From Halomonas colorata (GTDB lineage: Bacteria > Pseudomonadota > Gammaproteobacteria > Pseudomonadales > Halomonadaceae): a stretch of 64,000 nt of DNA. The stretch is taken from contig NZ_JABUZA010000019.1 in assembly GCF_014897985.1 (NCBI RefSeq), positions 1 to 64,000 on the forward strand, in the 5' to 3' direction. The first letter of the stretch is position 1, and each line of letters starts with the position of its first letter. The notes under the pieces were generated by a model, which searched no databases, was not told where the DNA came from, and worked only from the letters and a program-made list of their open reading frames with translations. Positions 34,317-43,195 of this stretch are shown in pieces. Position numbers and translations under genes: made by a program.

Positions 34317-35873
34317 ATGACCACGACTCAAGCCGCTCCCCGAATCCATGTGAATCTTAGCAGCGCCGAATTGATTGAGCGCGCCGTGGCCCGTGGTGAA
34401 GGCCGCTTGTCGGCTGATGGCGCCCTAGCCGTCAATACCGGTGTACGTACCGGTCGTTCGCCGAAAGACCGTTTTATTGTCGATGAGCCGTCCACACGTG
34501 ACAGTATTGACTGGGGCAGCGTCAACCGCCCGTTCGATGCCGCGAAATTCGATGCTCTTTGGGAGCGGGTTGAAGGCTATCTGGGCGGTCGTGATCATTT
34601 CGTTTCTGAGCTGCACGTGGGCAGTGATTCCACCCACTATCTGCCGGTTCGTGCGACGACTGAAACCGCCTGGCAGAATCTTTTCGGCCGCACCATGTTT
34701 GTACGCCCGAGCGCTTACAACCCGGCGGGCAAAGACGAGTGGGTTATTCTCAACGCGGCGAATTTTGAGTGTGAGCCGAGCCGTGACGGCACCAACTCTG
34801 ACGGCTGCGTGATCATTAATTTCGCCGCGAAGAAAGTGCTGATCGCCGGTATGCGTTACGCAGGCGAAATGAAAAAAGCCATGTTCTCAGTGCAGAACTT
34901 CCTATTGCCTGCGTCTGATGTATTGCCGATGCACTGCTCGGCCAACGTGGGTGAGGATGGCGAAACCTGCCTGTTCTTCGGCCTTTCGGGTACCGGTAAA
35001 ACCACGCTTTCCGCTGACCAGGCCCGTTACCTGATCGGTGATGACGAGCATGCATGGGGCGACGGTATCGTCTTCAACATGGAAGGTGGCTGCTACGCCA
35101 AGTGTATCGACCTTTCCGAGAAGAATGAGCCGGTTATCTGGAATGCCATCAAGTTCGGCACCGTGCTGGAAAACGTGGTGCTCAATGACCGCCATGAGCC
35201 TGACTACGCCGACGACAGCCTGACCCAGAACTCGCGTGCCGCTTACCCGCTTGAGCATGTAGAAAAGCGCGTTCCGGAAAACCTGGCGGGCGAGCCCAAC
35301 GCCATTGTCTTTTTGACCTGCGATATGTCAGGCGTACTGCCGCCGGTGTCGGTGCTTTCAAAAGAAGCCGCGGCGTACCACTTCCTGTCCGGTTACACCG
35401 CTAAAGTTGGCTCTACTGAAATGGGTTCTTCTGAAGGTTTGGCCGCTACGTTTTCTACCTGCTTTGGCGCCCCGTTCTTCCCACGCCCGGCGCGTGAATA
35501 CGCTGACCTTCTGATCAAGCGCGTTGATAAAAAGGACGCCCAGGTTTACCTGGTGAACACCGGCTGGACGGGTGGCGCTTACGGTGAAGGCGGTTCGCGC
35601 TTCTCTATCCCGACCACCCGCGCCATCATCAGCGCAATTCAGTCAGGCGTACTGCGTGATGTGGAAACCAAGCACATTGAAGGCTTGAATCTGGAAGTTC
35701 CGGTTGCCGTGCCGGGCGTTGATTCCAGCCTCCTTGACCCGCGCGATACCTGGGAAGACCGTGACGCCTATGATCGTCACCTTAAAGAGCTTGCGACCAA
35801 ATTCGTGGATAACTTCAAGAAATTTGAAGGCGTTAGTGAGGCCATCATCAAGGCCGGCCCGCAGCTGACCTGA
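34317..35873 (+). CDS. pckA: phosphoenolpyruvate carboxykinase (ATP)
   Basis: The 518-residue enzyme has the kinase-1a loop [11 protein letters not shown] (about 222-232), kinase-2 [21 protein letters not shown], and the substrate region [16 protein letters not shown]. It converts oxaloacetate to phosphoenolpyruvate, the first step of gluconeogenesis. AGGA precedes the ATG. The gene has its own leader with several palindromes and a terminator 36 bp after the stop. Confidence 0.95.
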   Translation: MTTTQAAPRIHVNLSSAELIERAVARGEGRLSADGALAVNTGVRTGRSPKDRFIVDEPSTRDSIDWGSVNRPFDAAKFDALWERVEGYLGGRDHFVSELHVGSDSTHYLPVRATTETAWQNLFGRTMFVRPSAYNPAGKDEWVILNAANFECEPSRDGTNSDGCVIINFAAKKVLIAGMRYAGEMKKAMFSVQNFLLPASDVLPMHCSANVGEDGETCLFFGLSGTGKTTLSADQARYLIGDDEHAWGDGIVFNMEGGCYAKCIDLSEKNEPVIWNAIKFGTVLENVVLNDRHEPDYADDSLTQNSRAAYPLEHVEKRVPENLAGEPNAIVFLTCDMSGVLPPVSVLSKEAAAYHFLSGYTAKVGSTEMGSSEGLAATFSTCFGAPFFPRPAREYADLLIKRVDKKDAQVYLVNTGWTGGAYGEGGSRFSIPTTRAIISAIQSGVLRDVETKHIEGLNLEVPVAVPGVDSSLLDPRDTWEDRDAYDRHLKELATKFVDNFKKFEGVSEAIIKAGPQLT

Positions 35874-35908
35874 TGATGAATGGCTAGCAGAGCAAGCCAT
35901 GCCAGAAG

Positions 35909-35927
35909 GCCGCCCCCGGGCGGCTTT
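35909..35927 (+). terminator. GC-rich hairpin after pckA
   Basis: GCCGCC (35909-35914) pairs with GGCGGC (35919-35924), followed by only three T. It is a plausible short terminator for pckA. Confidence 0.6.
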
Positions 35928-36049
35928 CTGCTATCTGGGTGTTTGAACGCCCCGTTCTGGCTTTTACGTCGTGCCCAGGTAAAGCGGTTATAGACTGATT
36001 GTGATACCTTGTGAGCACTTAAAAATGCTGCATGAGTTAGTTGCAATTT

Positions 36050-38392
36050 ATGGATGTCAATCAGCGAATTATTTCCCGTCTAGCCGATGAGCTAGGCGTG
36101 CGTACACAGCAAGTGGCGGCCACGGTCGAGTTATTGGATGGTGGCGCAACGGTGCCTTTTATCGCCCGTTACCGTAAAGAGATCACCGGGGCATTGGACG
36201 ATGTCCAGCTGCGTCAGTTAGACGAACGGCTGCGCTATTTGCGTGAGCTGGAAGAGCGCCGTGAAGCGGTACTGCTGGCGATTGACGAGCAGGGCAAGCT
36301 GGATGCGCCGTTAAAAGCGGCAATCCAGGCGGCAGAAACCAAGCAGCGTCTTGAAGATCTGTATCTTCCCTTTAAGAAAAAACGCCGTACCAAAGCGCAA
36401 ATTGCGCGTGAGGCGGGCCTTGAGCCTCTCGCAGATGCGCTGCTGGCCAACCCAGCGCTTGACCCGGAAGCTGAGGCCGAGGGCTACCTGCGCCCGGCAG
36501 AGGGCGATATCCCGGCGGTTGAAGATGCCAAAGCGGCACTGGATGGCGCCAAGCAAATCCTCATGGAGCGCTTTGCTGAAGACCCCGAGCTAATCGGGCG
36601 GCTGCGCGAGCGGCTCTGGCAGGAAGGCGAACTGAGTGCCCGCGTGTTGGAAGGCAAACAGCAGGAAGGTGCTAAGTTTGCGGATTACTTCGAACACGAT
36701 GAGAAGCTTGCCAAGGTGCCCTCGCACCGCGCGCTTGCCATGTTCCGGGGCCGTAACGAGGGCGTACTGAGCCTAGCCATTCGCCTGCCGGGTGAAGACG
36801 AGGCCCCCATCCATCCCGCTCAGGTCGCGATTGCCAAACAGGTCGGCATTAGCGACGAGGGTCGCGCTGCCGATAAGTGGCTGGGTGAAGTAGTACGCTG
36901 GACCTGGCGAGTGAAGCTTTATACGGCGCTTGAAACCGAGCTTCTTGGCCGCCTACGCGAGCAGGCCGAACAAACCGCCATTGATGTCTTTGCGGCGAAT
37001 CTCAAAGACCTGCTACTGGCCGCTCCGGCAGGGCAGAAAGTCACTCTGGCGCTGGATCCGGGGCTGCGTACGGGGTGCAAGGTCGCCGTTGTCGATGCTA
37101 CCGGGCAGTTTATTGATCAGGCGACGATCTATCCCCATGCGCCGCAAAACCGCTGGGATGAGTCACTCAACGTTCTCTCGAAGCTGATTAAGCAGCATGG
37201 TGTAGAGCTTATTGCGGTGGGTAACGGCACCGCCAGCCGTGAAACCGACAAGCTGGCCATTGAGCTGCTTAAAGCGCTGGCGCCAGCGCATCGGTTAAGC
37301 AAAGTAATGGTGTCTGAAGCCGGCGCTTCGGTATATTCGGCGTCGGAATACGCCTCCCGCGAACTGCCTGATCTCGATGTGACGATACGCGGCGCGGTCT
37401 CTATTGCACGCCGTTTGCAGGACCCGCTGGCTGAGCTGGTTAAAATTGAGCCCAAGTCGATTGGTGTCGGCCAGTATCAGCATGATGTATCCCAGGTACA
37501 GCTATCGCGCAGCCTGGAAGCTGTGATTGAAGACTGTGTTAACGCCGTCGGCGTCGATCTTAATACTGCCTCCAGCGCCTTGCTTTCGCGTGTGGCGGGA
37601 TTAAGCGCCGCCATTGCGGAAAATATCGTAGAGCAGCGTAATATTCAGGGCGCGTTCAAAAGTCGTAAAGCGTTACTCGAAGTGAGCCGCTTAGGGCCCA
37701 AAACCTTTGAGCAGTGCGCCGGCTTCCTGCGTATCCATAACGCCGAAAACCCGCTGGATGCCAGCGCTGTGCACCCCGAGGCGTACACCCTGGTTGAGCG
37801 TATTGCCAAGCAAAACGGCCGCGAAGTAAAAGGCTTGATTGGCGATAGCGCGGCGCTGAAAGCCTTGAAGCCCGCTGATTTCGCTGATGAGCGCTTCGGT
37901 ATTCCGACCGTCAGCGATATTTTGAGCGAACTGGATAAGCCAGGGCGTGACCCCCGGCCTGAGTTCAAGGCCGCTGAGTTTCGGGAAGGGGTGGAAACCC
38001 TAAAGGATCTCAAGCTGGGTATGGTGTTGGAAGGCACGGTAACCAATGTGACGCCTTTTGGTGCTTTTGTGGATATTGGCGTTCACCAGGACGGCTTGGT
38101 GCACATTTCCGCGCTGTCTGACCGCTTTATCGATGACCCGCGCAGCGTGGTCAAAGCGGGGGATATTGTATCGGTCAAGGTAATGAGCGTGGATATTCCC
38201 CGTAAGCGTATCGGCCTTTCCATGCGTCTGGATGATGAGCCTGAGCAAGAGCAAAGTGCGCCAGGCAAGGCCTCCCGCAGTGATACGCGTAAGCCCGCGC
38301 GCAGCCAACGCCAAGGGAATAAATCCAATGAAGCGCCTGCTCCGATGGGCGCTTTAGGCGCTGCGCTGTTAAAGGCGCGCAAAGGTAAATAG
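36050..38392 (+). CDS. tex: Tex-family RNA-binding transcription accessory protein
   Basis: The 780-residue Tex protein has an N-terminal helical domain with GATVPFIARYRKEITGALDD, a YqgF/RNase-H-like domain with LALDPGLRTGCKVAVVD, and helix-hairpin-helix repeats. A C-terminal S1 domain follows with EGTVTNVTPFGAFVDIG and DGLVHISALSDRF. Tex binds RNA and is linked to transcription and stress tolerance in several bacteria. The ATG at 36050 begins at MDVNQRII; a TTG at 36041 is possible, and neither has a strong binding site. Confidence 0.95.
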   Translation: MDVNQRIISRLADELGVRTQQVAATVELLDGGATVPFIARYRKEITGALDDVQLRQLDERLRYLRELEERREAVLLAIDEQGKLDAPLKAAIQAAETKQRLEDLYLPFKKKRRTKAQIAREAGLEPLADALLANPALDPEAEAEGYLRPAEGDIPAVEDAKAALDGAKQILMERFAEDPELIGRLRERLWQEGELSARVLEGKQQEGAKFADYFEHDEKLAKVPSHRALAMFRGRNEGVLSLAIRLPGEDEAPIHPAQVAIAKQVGISDEGRAADKWLGEVVRWTWRVKLYTALETELLGRLREQAEQTAIDVFAANLKDLLLAAPAGQKVTLALDPGLRTGCKVAVVDATGQFIDQATIYPHAPQNRWDESLNVLSKLIKQHGVELIAVGNGTASRETDKLAIELLKALAPAHRLSKVMVSEAGASVYSASEYASRELPDLDVTIRGAVSIARRLQDPLAELVKIEPKSIGVGQYQHDVSQVQLSRSLEAVIEDCVNAVGVDLNTASSALLSRVAGLSAAIAENIVEQRNIQGAFKSRKALLEVSRLGPKTFEQCAGFLRIHNAENPLDASAVHPEAYTLVERIAKQNGREVKGLIGDSAALKALKPADFADERFGIPTVSDILSELDKPGRDPRPEFKAAEFREGVETLKDLKLGMVLEGTVTNVTPFGAFVDIGVHQDGLVHISALSDRFIDDPRSVVKAGDIVSVKVMSVDIPRKRIGLSMRLDDEPEQEQSAPGKASRSDTRKPARSQRQGNKSNEAPAPMGALGAALLKARKGK

Positions 38393-38439
38393 CCGCATGT
38401 CTTGAATATTTAATGGTTGCCGCCATATCCTGCCTCTTA

Positions 38440-38476
38440 TTGTTTATGAAATGGTTTATAAAACTGTTTATGGAAA
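38440..38476. repeat. 12-13 bp imperfect tandem repeat before gshA
   Basis: TTGTTTATGAAA, TGGTTTATAAAAC and TGTTTATGGAAA follow each other in the 151-bp gap between tex and gshA. Confidence 0.6.
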
Positions 38477-38543
38477 TGCTGGCGATGCCACCTGATTTCA
38501 CCAAGGCCCGCAGCGCGGGCCTTACTGACAAGGAGTGTTCACC

Positions 38544-40184
38544 TTGCCTGAACCACTCACTGTGCCAACCGCGTTAACCGCCCAGGTTGAGCGTTTGCTG
38601 CCCAGCGCCCGCCTGGGAAGATTAGGCCGCCTACGCCGCGGTGTGGAAAAAGAAGGGCTGCGCGTTGACGCCCAAGGGCATATCGCTCAAACACCGCATC
38701 CCAGTGCCCTGGGCTCTAAATTAACGCACCCACATATCACGACTGATTATTCCGAGTCATTGATTGAATACATCACGCCGGTGTATTCGCAGCCGCGCGA
38801 AGCGCTAGCGTTTTTGTCCGACCTGCATACGTTTACCTACCAGCATCTCGATCAAGAGTGGATTTGGCCAGGCAGTATGCCCTCGCGCCTTTCGGGTAAC
38901 GACAGTATTCCGATTGCCGACTACGGCACGTCCAACGTGGGTACCATGAAGCACGTGTACCGCAAAGGGCTGGATGTGCGCTACGGGCGTATCATGCAGG
39001 CCATTGCCGGCGTGCATTACAACGTCTCGCTACCCGAAGATATGTGGCACGCCCTGCGCGAGATGGAAGGCGCGAGCAATATCCCGTTTAACGACTACCG
39101 TTCCACGCGTTATTTTGGCCTGATCCGTAATTTCCGCCGCCATAGCTGGCTGCTGCTGTATCTGTTTGGCGCCTCGCCCGCGATAGATAAAAGCTTTCTA
39201 CCCGAAGGTAACGTACCCGAGAAGCTGCAGGCGCTGAACGACGATACCTTCTACGCGCCTTACGCCACCACGCTGCGCATGTCTGATCTGGGCTACCAGA
39301 ATAAAGTCCAGTCGCAGCTTAAAATTTGCTTCAATTCGCTATCCAACTATGTGAATACATTGCGCCATGCGATCTCATCGCCTTGGCCGGATTATCAAAA
39401 ACTGGGCGTTAACGAGGGCGGTGACTGGCAGCAGCTAAACGCCAATATCCTGCAAATCGAGAACGAGTACTACAGCGATATACGCCCCAAACGGGTTGCC
39501 AAGCACAATGAAACGCCTAGCCAGGCGCTTGAAGCGCGGGGTGTTGAATATATTGAAGTGCGCTGCCTGGATTTGAATCCGTTTGATCCTTTAGGCGTTA
39601 CTGAAGCCCAGATGCGTTTCGTCGATACCTTCCTGATGTGGTGTCTACTCAGCGATAGCCCATGGATTTCCGATGAAGAGTGCGACCGCCTGGACGATAA
39701 TCGGCGCTGGGTGGTGGAGCGCGGACGCGATCCTGAATTGACGTTGATTCGTCAGGGCCAGACCACTTCGGTACGTGAGTGGGGCGAGCAAATCATTGCC
39801 GAAATGCACGAAGTAGCCCGCCTGCTGGATGCGGTCGAAGATGACGCGCCTTATGCAGCGGCGCTGAACGAATTGGCCCCACGTTTGAAAGACCCATCGC
39901 TTACGCCGTCTGCTCAGATGCTGATGCGTATCAAAGAGGGCAACGGCTCGTTAAGCGATACCCTGCTTGCCTTGGCTAAAGAGCAGGGCGAAAAGCTTAA
40001 GAACACGCCTATGCTGCGCTCACGCGAAGCCTTGCTTGCGCAGTTGATCGAAACCTCGCATCAGCAACAGCGCGATATCGAAGCGGCAGATCAGGTAAGT
40101 TTTGCCGAATTTTTAGAAACCTACTTTACCAAAGCGCGTGAATCCCGTGCTCTGTCGGCGTTACCACCTGAGGATAGCCAATGA
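38544..40184 (+). CDS. gshA: glutamate-cysteine ligase
   Basis: The 546-residue gamma-glutamylcysteine synthetase of the proteobacterial type has GVEKEGLRVD, HPHITTDYSESLIEYITP, GVHYNVSLP, YFGLIRNFRRHSWLLLYLFG and EVRCLDLNPF. It carries out the first, ATP-dependent step of glutathione synthesis. I chose the rare TTG start at 38544 because AGGAG at 38531-38535 is 8 nt upstream; the GTG at 38535 overlaps that site. Its stop overlaps the dsbB start (ATGA), so the two thiol-related genes are coupled. Confidence 0.95.
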   Translation: MPEPLTVPTALTAQVERLLPSARLGRLGRLRRGVEKEGLRVDAQGHIAQTPHPSALGSKLTHPHITTDYSESLIEYITPVYSQPREALAFLSDLHTFTYQHLDQEWIWPGSMPSRLSGNDSIPIADYGTSNVGTMKHVYRKGLDVRYGRIMQAIAGVHYNVSLPEDMWHALREMEGASNIPFNDYRSTRYFGLIRNFRRHSWLLLYLFGASPAIDKSFLPEGNVPEKLQALNDDTFYAPYATTLRMSDLGYQNKVQSQLKICFNSLSNYVNTLRHAISSPWPDYQKLGVNEGGDWQQLNANILQIENEYYSDIRPKRVAKHNETPSQALEARGVEYIEVRCLDLNPFDPLGVTEAQMRFVDTFLMWCLLSDSPWISDEECDRLDDNRRWVVERGRDPELTLIRQGQTTSVREWGEQIIAEMHEVARLLDAVEDDAPYAAALNELAPRLKDPSLTPSAQMLMRIKEGNGSLSDTLLALAKEQGEKLKNTPMLRSREALLAQLIETSHQQQRDIEAADQVSFAEFLETYFTKARESRALSALPPEDSQ

Positions 40185-40681
40185 ACCAGGCAGCACTTCG
40201 TCCAGTCGCCCTCGCGGGCCTGGTATTTTGTGTATTGATGATGGCGGTAGCGCTCGGTCTTGAGCATATTGGCGGGTTTGAACCCTGCCCACTATGTGTT
40301 TTTCAGCGCGTAGCGGTGATCGTCGCAGGGTTAATCTTTGCGGTAGCGGCTATTCATAACCCCGGCGGCAAGGTAGGCGCAGGCATTTATGGCGCGCTGG
40401 GGCTAGCGGCAGTAGGAACGGGCGCCTTTATTGCCGGGCGCCACGTCTGGCTGCAAAGCCTGCCTGCCGATCAGGTCCCTTCCTGTGGGCCTGGTCTTGA
40501 TTACATGATGGATGTGCTGCCCATGAGGGACGTCATTTCCATGGTGCTGAATAGCTCAGGTGAGTGTGCTGAGATCGACTTCATGTTCCTGGGCTTCTCA
40601 CTGCCTGCCTGGACGCTGCTTGGTTTCGTGATACTCGCACTCGTGCCGCTGCGTATGTTGTGGTTAGCCATCAAACGCTAA
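40181..40681 (+). CDS. dsbB: disulfide bond formation protein B
   Basis: The 166-residue inner-membrane protein has four hydrophobic helices. The first periplasmic pair is C36-P-L-C39 (PCPLCVFQR) and the second is C102 and C129. DsbB reoxidises DsbA and passes electrons to quinone. It overlaps gshA by four bases, an arrangement that links periplasmic disulfide formation with glutathione synthesis. Confidence 0.9.
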   Translation: MNQAALRPVALAGLVFCVLMMAVALGLEHIGGFEPCPLCVFQRVAVIVAGLIFAVAAIHNPGGKVGAGIYGALGLAAVGTGAFIAGRHVWLQSLPADQVPSCGPGLDYMMDVLPMRDVISMVLNSSGECAEIDFMFLGFSLPAWTLLGFVILALVPLRMLWLAIKR

Positions 40682-40730
40682 TGTTTTAAGCTGTCGGCTA
40701 TTACTCAAAAACAATAAATAGGAGCACGAC

Positions 40731-41582
40731 GTGCTTTATCGCCACTTCGCCACACAAGAAGAGATCGACCGGGCCTACGATCCAATGCTCGGTCGAGACC
40801 CTCAGATTTTAGTCCAAGACTGGCAACAGCGTAGTGAAGCGTCACGCGCAAAACACCGGGTGACGCTGGATCTTGCCTATGGTCCTTCCACTGCCGAGCG
40901 CATGGATATCTTCCATGCACAAAGCGCGGATGCTCCTGTGCATGTTTTCTATCATGGCGGCTATTGGCGCTCATTAAGCCATCGTGAATTCAGCTTTATA
41001 GTCGATGGTCTCGTCAAGGCGGGCATTACGGTAGCCGTGGTCAATTACGCCCTGTGTCCCGTGGTGCGTTTTAGCGAGTTGGTTCGGCAAAGCCAGGCAG
41101 CCGTTGCCTATATCTATCGGCATGCAAAAGCGTTAGGTGTCGATCCTTCTCAACTGAGCATTTCAGGGCATTCAGCAGGCGGGCATTTGTCGGCCATGCT
41201 CGTTGCGACCGACTGGGAAGGCGGCTTTGGCTTGCCCAACCAGTTGATTCGCGGCGCGCTGTGCATCAGTGGTTTATACGATCTGCGGCCATTTCGATGG
41301 TCGTGGCTACAGCCGAAGCTGCAGTTAAGCGGGCGAGATGTTCAGGAATTCAGCCCGTTATGGCTGCCGTGCCGGGTATCGGCTCCAATGCAGTTAGCCG
41401 TGGGTGGCCAAGAGCCTGCCGAGTTTGAACGGCAAATGACGGCGTATGGCGGGCAATTACTGCGCGACGGCCAGCAGGTAGAGCAGCATTTATTCAATGA
41501 AGCCGACCACTTTTCAATTCTTGAGCACTATCTTGAAGGAGGGTGTTTTATTGAGTGGATCAAGGCGTTTCATAAGGTTTAG
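40731..41582 (+). CDS. alpha/beta hydrolase of the kynurenine formamidase (AFMID) type
   Basis: The 283-residue hydrolase has H75-G-G-Y-W79, the oxyanion-hole motif typical of N-formylkynurenine formamidases of the alpha/beta type. The nucleophile is S148 in GHSAGGH, and a C-terminal His lies in ADHFSILEH. AFMID enzymes convert N-formylkynurenine to kynurenine, from which kynureninase makes anthranilate. The start is GTG with AGGAG 6 nt upstream. It converges on a minus-strand cluster that looks like anthranilate degradation, which makes the function attractive but unproven. Other carboxylesterases share the same motifs, and no kynA or kynU is in the window. Confidence 0.6.
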   Translation: MLYRHFATQEEIDRAYDPMLGRDPQILVQDWQQRSEASRAKHRVTLDLAYGPSTAERMDIFHAQSADAPVHVFYHGGYWRSLSHREFSFIVDGLVKAGITVAVVNYALCPVVRFSELVRQSQAAVAYIYRHAKALGVDPSQLSISGHSAGGHLSAMLVATDWEGGFGLPNQLIRGALCISGLYDLRPFRWSWLQPKLQLSGRDVQEFSPLWLPCRVSAPMQLAVGGQEPAEFERQMTAYGGQLLRDGQQVEQHLFNEADHFSILEHYLEGGCFIEWIKAFHKV

Positions 41583-41583
41583 C

Positions 41584-41606
41584 AGCGCCCCGTCTGGGGC
41601 GCTTTC
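41584..41606. terminator. bidirectional terminator
   Basis: AGCGCCCC/GGGGCGCT (41584-41591 with 41596-41603) with a 4-nt loop and a short T-run lies in the 30-bp convergent gap between the hydrolase and ridA genes. Confidence 0.75.
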
Positions 41607-41612
41607 ATATCT

Positions 41613-42026
41613 CTAGGCACCAGGAATCATCGCTGTGGCTTCGATTTCCACCTTGGCCTGGTCTTCGACCAGCCCTGCCACCTGAACCATGGTCATCGCC
41701 GGAAAATGCTTACCCAATACTTCGCGGTAGGCAGCACCGACTTCTTTGAGCCGCGCTAGATACTCCCGTTTATCCGTCACATACCACGTTAATCGCACAA
41801 GATGCTCAGGGCCTGCGTTAGCCTCTTTCAAGACCGCCACAATATTTTGCAGTGCCTGATTCACTTGAGCGACAAAGTCATCGCTTTCAAATATCTGGTC
41901 GGCATTCCAGCCAATCTGCCCGCCTACAAAAACGGTCTGGCCCGAAGCAAGCACACCGTTGGCGTAGCCAGCGGCTGCTTTCCAGGAAGAGGGATGGAGA
42001 AGCTGATGAAAAGTGGCGTCACTCAT
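41613..42026 (-). CDS. RidA-family imine/enamine deaminase
   Basis: The 137-residue RidA/YjgF family protein carries VFVGGQIGWN, QVNQALQNIVAVLKEAN and VRLTWYVTDKREYL. RidA proteins hydrolyse reactive 2-imino or enamine compounds. The last segment (MTMVQVAGLVEDQAKVEIEA) does not have the usual Arg of archetypal RidA, which suggests a different substrate. I chose the ATG at 42026 (MSDATFHQLL). It is the last gene of the aromatic CoA cluster, 11 bp after the thioesterase, and might release ammonia from the amino-cyclohexene intermediate of that route. This is inference. Confidence 0.75.
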   Translation of the reverse strand: MSDATFHQLLHPSSWKAAAGYANGVLASGQTVFVGGQIGWNADQIFESDDFVAQVNQALQNIVAVLKEANAGPEHLVRLTWYVTDKREYLARLKEVGAAYREVLGKHFPAMTMVQVAGLVEDQAKVEIEATAMIPGA

Positions 42027-42037
42027 GTTGGCTATCC

Positions 42038-42445
42038 TTATTGGTTTTCGACGGTAATATGCTGGCGTATCGCATCGTTCCATGGCATAGACTTACCGCT
42101 ACTTAACTCCATGAATACAAGCGTTAAACAACTGGTTAAGCGTTTCTGCTCACCGCAGTAAGCAATAACCTGAAGGTTTAGGCTGCTACGTCCTACGGCC
42201 TGAACACTCAATTCAAACATAAGGCGTTCGCCTAGTCGGCTCGGCGCGTGGAACTGGGTCTCGATAGAAACAGTAGGAACCCCCGTACCATTTTCCACGT
42301 GCAGCTGGTTAAAGTCGTGGTGTAGAGCCTCTTCGAACCAGTCCTCGACCACGGAGTTAATCAGCTCAAAATAGCGCGGATAAAAAACGATACCCGCGGG
42401 GTCGCAATGCTGAAAACGAACCTTTCGCTGTGTCGTAAACGCCAT
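42038..42445 (-). CDS. 4-hydroxybenzoyl-CoA thioesterase-family acyl-CoA thioesterase
   Basis: The 135-residue hot-dog-fold thioesterase has the 4HBT signature RFQHCDPAGIVFYPRYFELI with the catalytic Asp at 15. It hydrolyses aryl- or acyl-CoA esters. In a CoA-dependent aromatic pathway such enzymes rescue trapped CoA from dead-end thioesters. It lies between livF and ridA on the same strand. GGAGGAG precedes the ATG. Confidence 0.8.
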   Translation of the reverse strand: MAFTTQRKVRFQHCDPAGIVFYPRYFELINSVVEDWFEEALHHDFNQLHVENGTGVPTVSIETQFHAPSRLGERLMFELSVQAVGRSSLNLQVIAYCGEQKRLTSCLTLVFMELSSGKSMPWNDAIRQHITVENQ

Positions 42446-42475
42446 TGCTCCTCCTGTTTATTCTCAGCTGTTTTG

Positions 42476-42517
42476 TTAACTAGGGTTTTAACTAGGTTCT
42501 TAACTAAATATTAACTA
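42476..42517. repeat. 12-bp tandem repeat, four units, containing the livF stop
   Basis: TTAACTA recurs at 42476, 42488, 42500 and 42511 (steps 12, 12, 11). The livF stop TAG (42515-42517) is in the last unit, and the repeat extends into the gap before the thioesterase gene. Confidence 0.85.
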
Positions 42518-43195
42518 CACGCCCAGATAGCGGTCTCGAAGCGTGCTATCAAGTAAGGCTGGCTTGCCATCCCACACCGTGCAGCCTTTTTCGAGGATGG
42601 TGCAGCGATCAGCAATGGGGAGTATTTCACTTAATGACTTATCCACCAGCAGCGTGGCCTGGCCTTGCTCCTTGAGCAGGCGAATCGCTCGCCAGATCTC
42701 CTGGCGGATAACCGGTGCCAGACCTTCGGTGGCTTCATCGAGCACCAGAAGGCGCGGGTTGGTCATTAATGCGCGGCCAATGGCTAACATCTGCTGTTCA
42801 CCCCCCGAAAGCGTCTTGGCCATTTGTGCGCGGCGTTCTTCCAGGCGTGGAAAGAGGGTTTCGACTTTATTTAATGTCCACTCGCCGGGCCGTGCGGTCA
42901 CCATCAGGTTTTCGCGAACGGTGAGATTAGCAAAGCAGCGTCGGCCTTCAGGAACCAGGCCCAGTCCCGCTTTGGCGATTCGGTAAGCAGGCAAGCGGCG
43001 TAGATTTTGAGCATCAAACTTAATGCTGCCTTTACTTGCCGGGGTCAGCCCGAATATCGAGCGAATGGTCGTGGTTTTGCCCATACCGTTGCGGCCCATC
43101 AGCGCGACCATTTCACCGGCGTTGACTTCCAGATTAACCCCAAATAGCGCCTGGGAAGGCCCGTAGAAGGTTTCAATATCGGCAACTTTAAGCAT
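42515..43195 (-). CDS. livF: branched-chain amino acid/aromatic-type ABC transporter ATP-binding protein (LivF)
   Basis: The 226-residue ATPase has Walker A GRNGMGKTT, signature LSGGEQQML and Walker B LLVLDEATEGLAP. It overlaps livG. Three ATGs in a row (43201, 43198, 43195) occur; I use 43195 because GGGG then sits about 7 nt upstream. With LivG, LivM, LivH and LivK it forms a complete importer. Liv-type systems next to aryl-CoA ligases commonly take up aromatic acids rather than amino acids. The C-terminus lies in the tandem repeat. Confidence 0.85.
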   Translation of the reverse strand: MLKVADIETFYGPSQALFGVNLEVNAGEMVALMGRNGMGKTTTIRSIFGLTPASKGSIKFDAQNLRRLPAYRIAKAGLGLVPEGRRCFANLTVRENLMVTARPGEWTLNKVETLFPRLEERRAQMAKTLSGGEQQMLAIGRALMTNPRLLVLDEATEGLAPVIRQEIWRAIRLLKEQGQATLLVDKSLSEILPIADRCTILEKGCTVWDGKPALLDSTLRDRYLGV

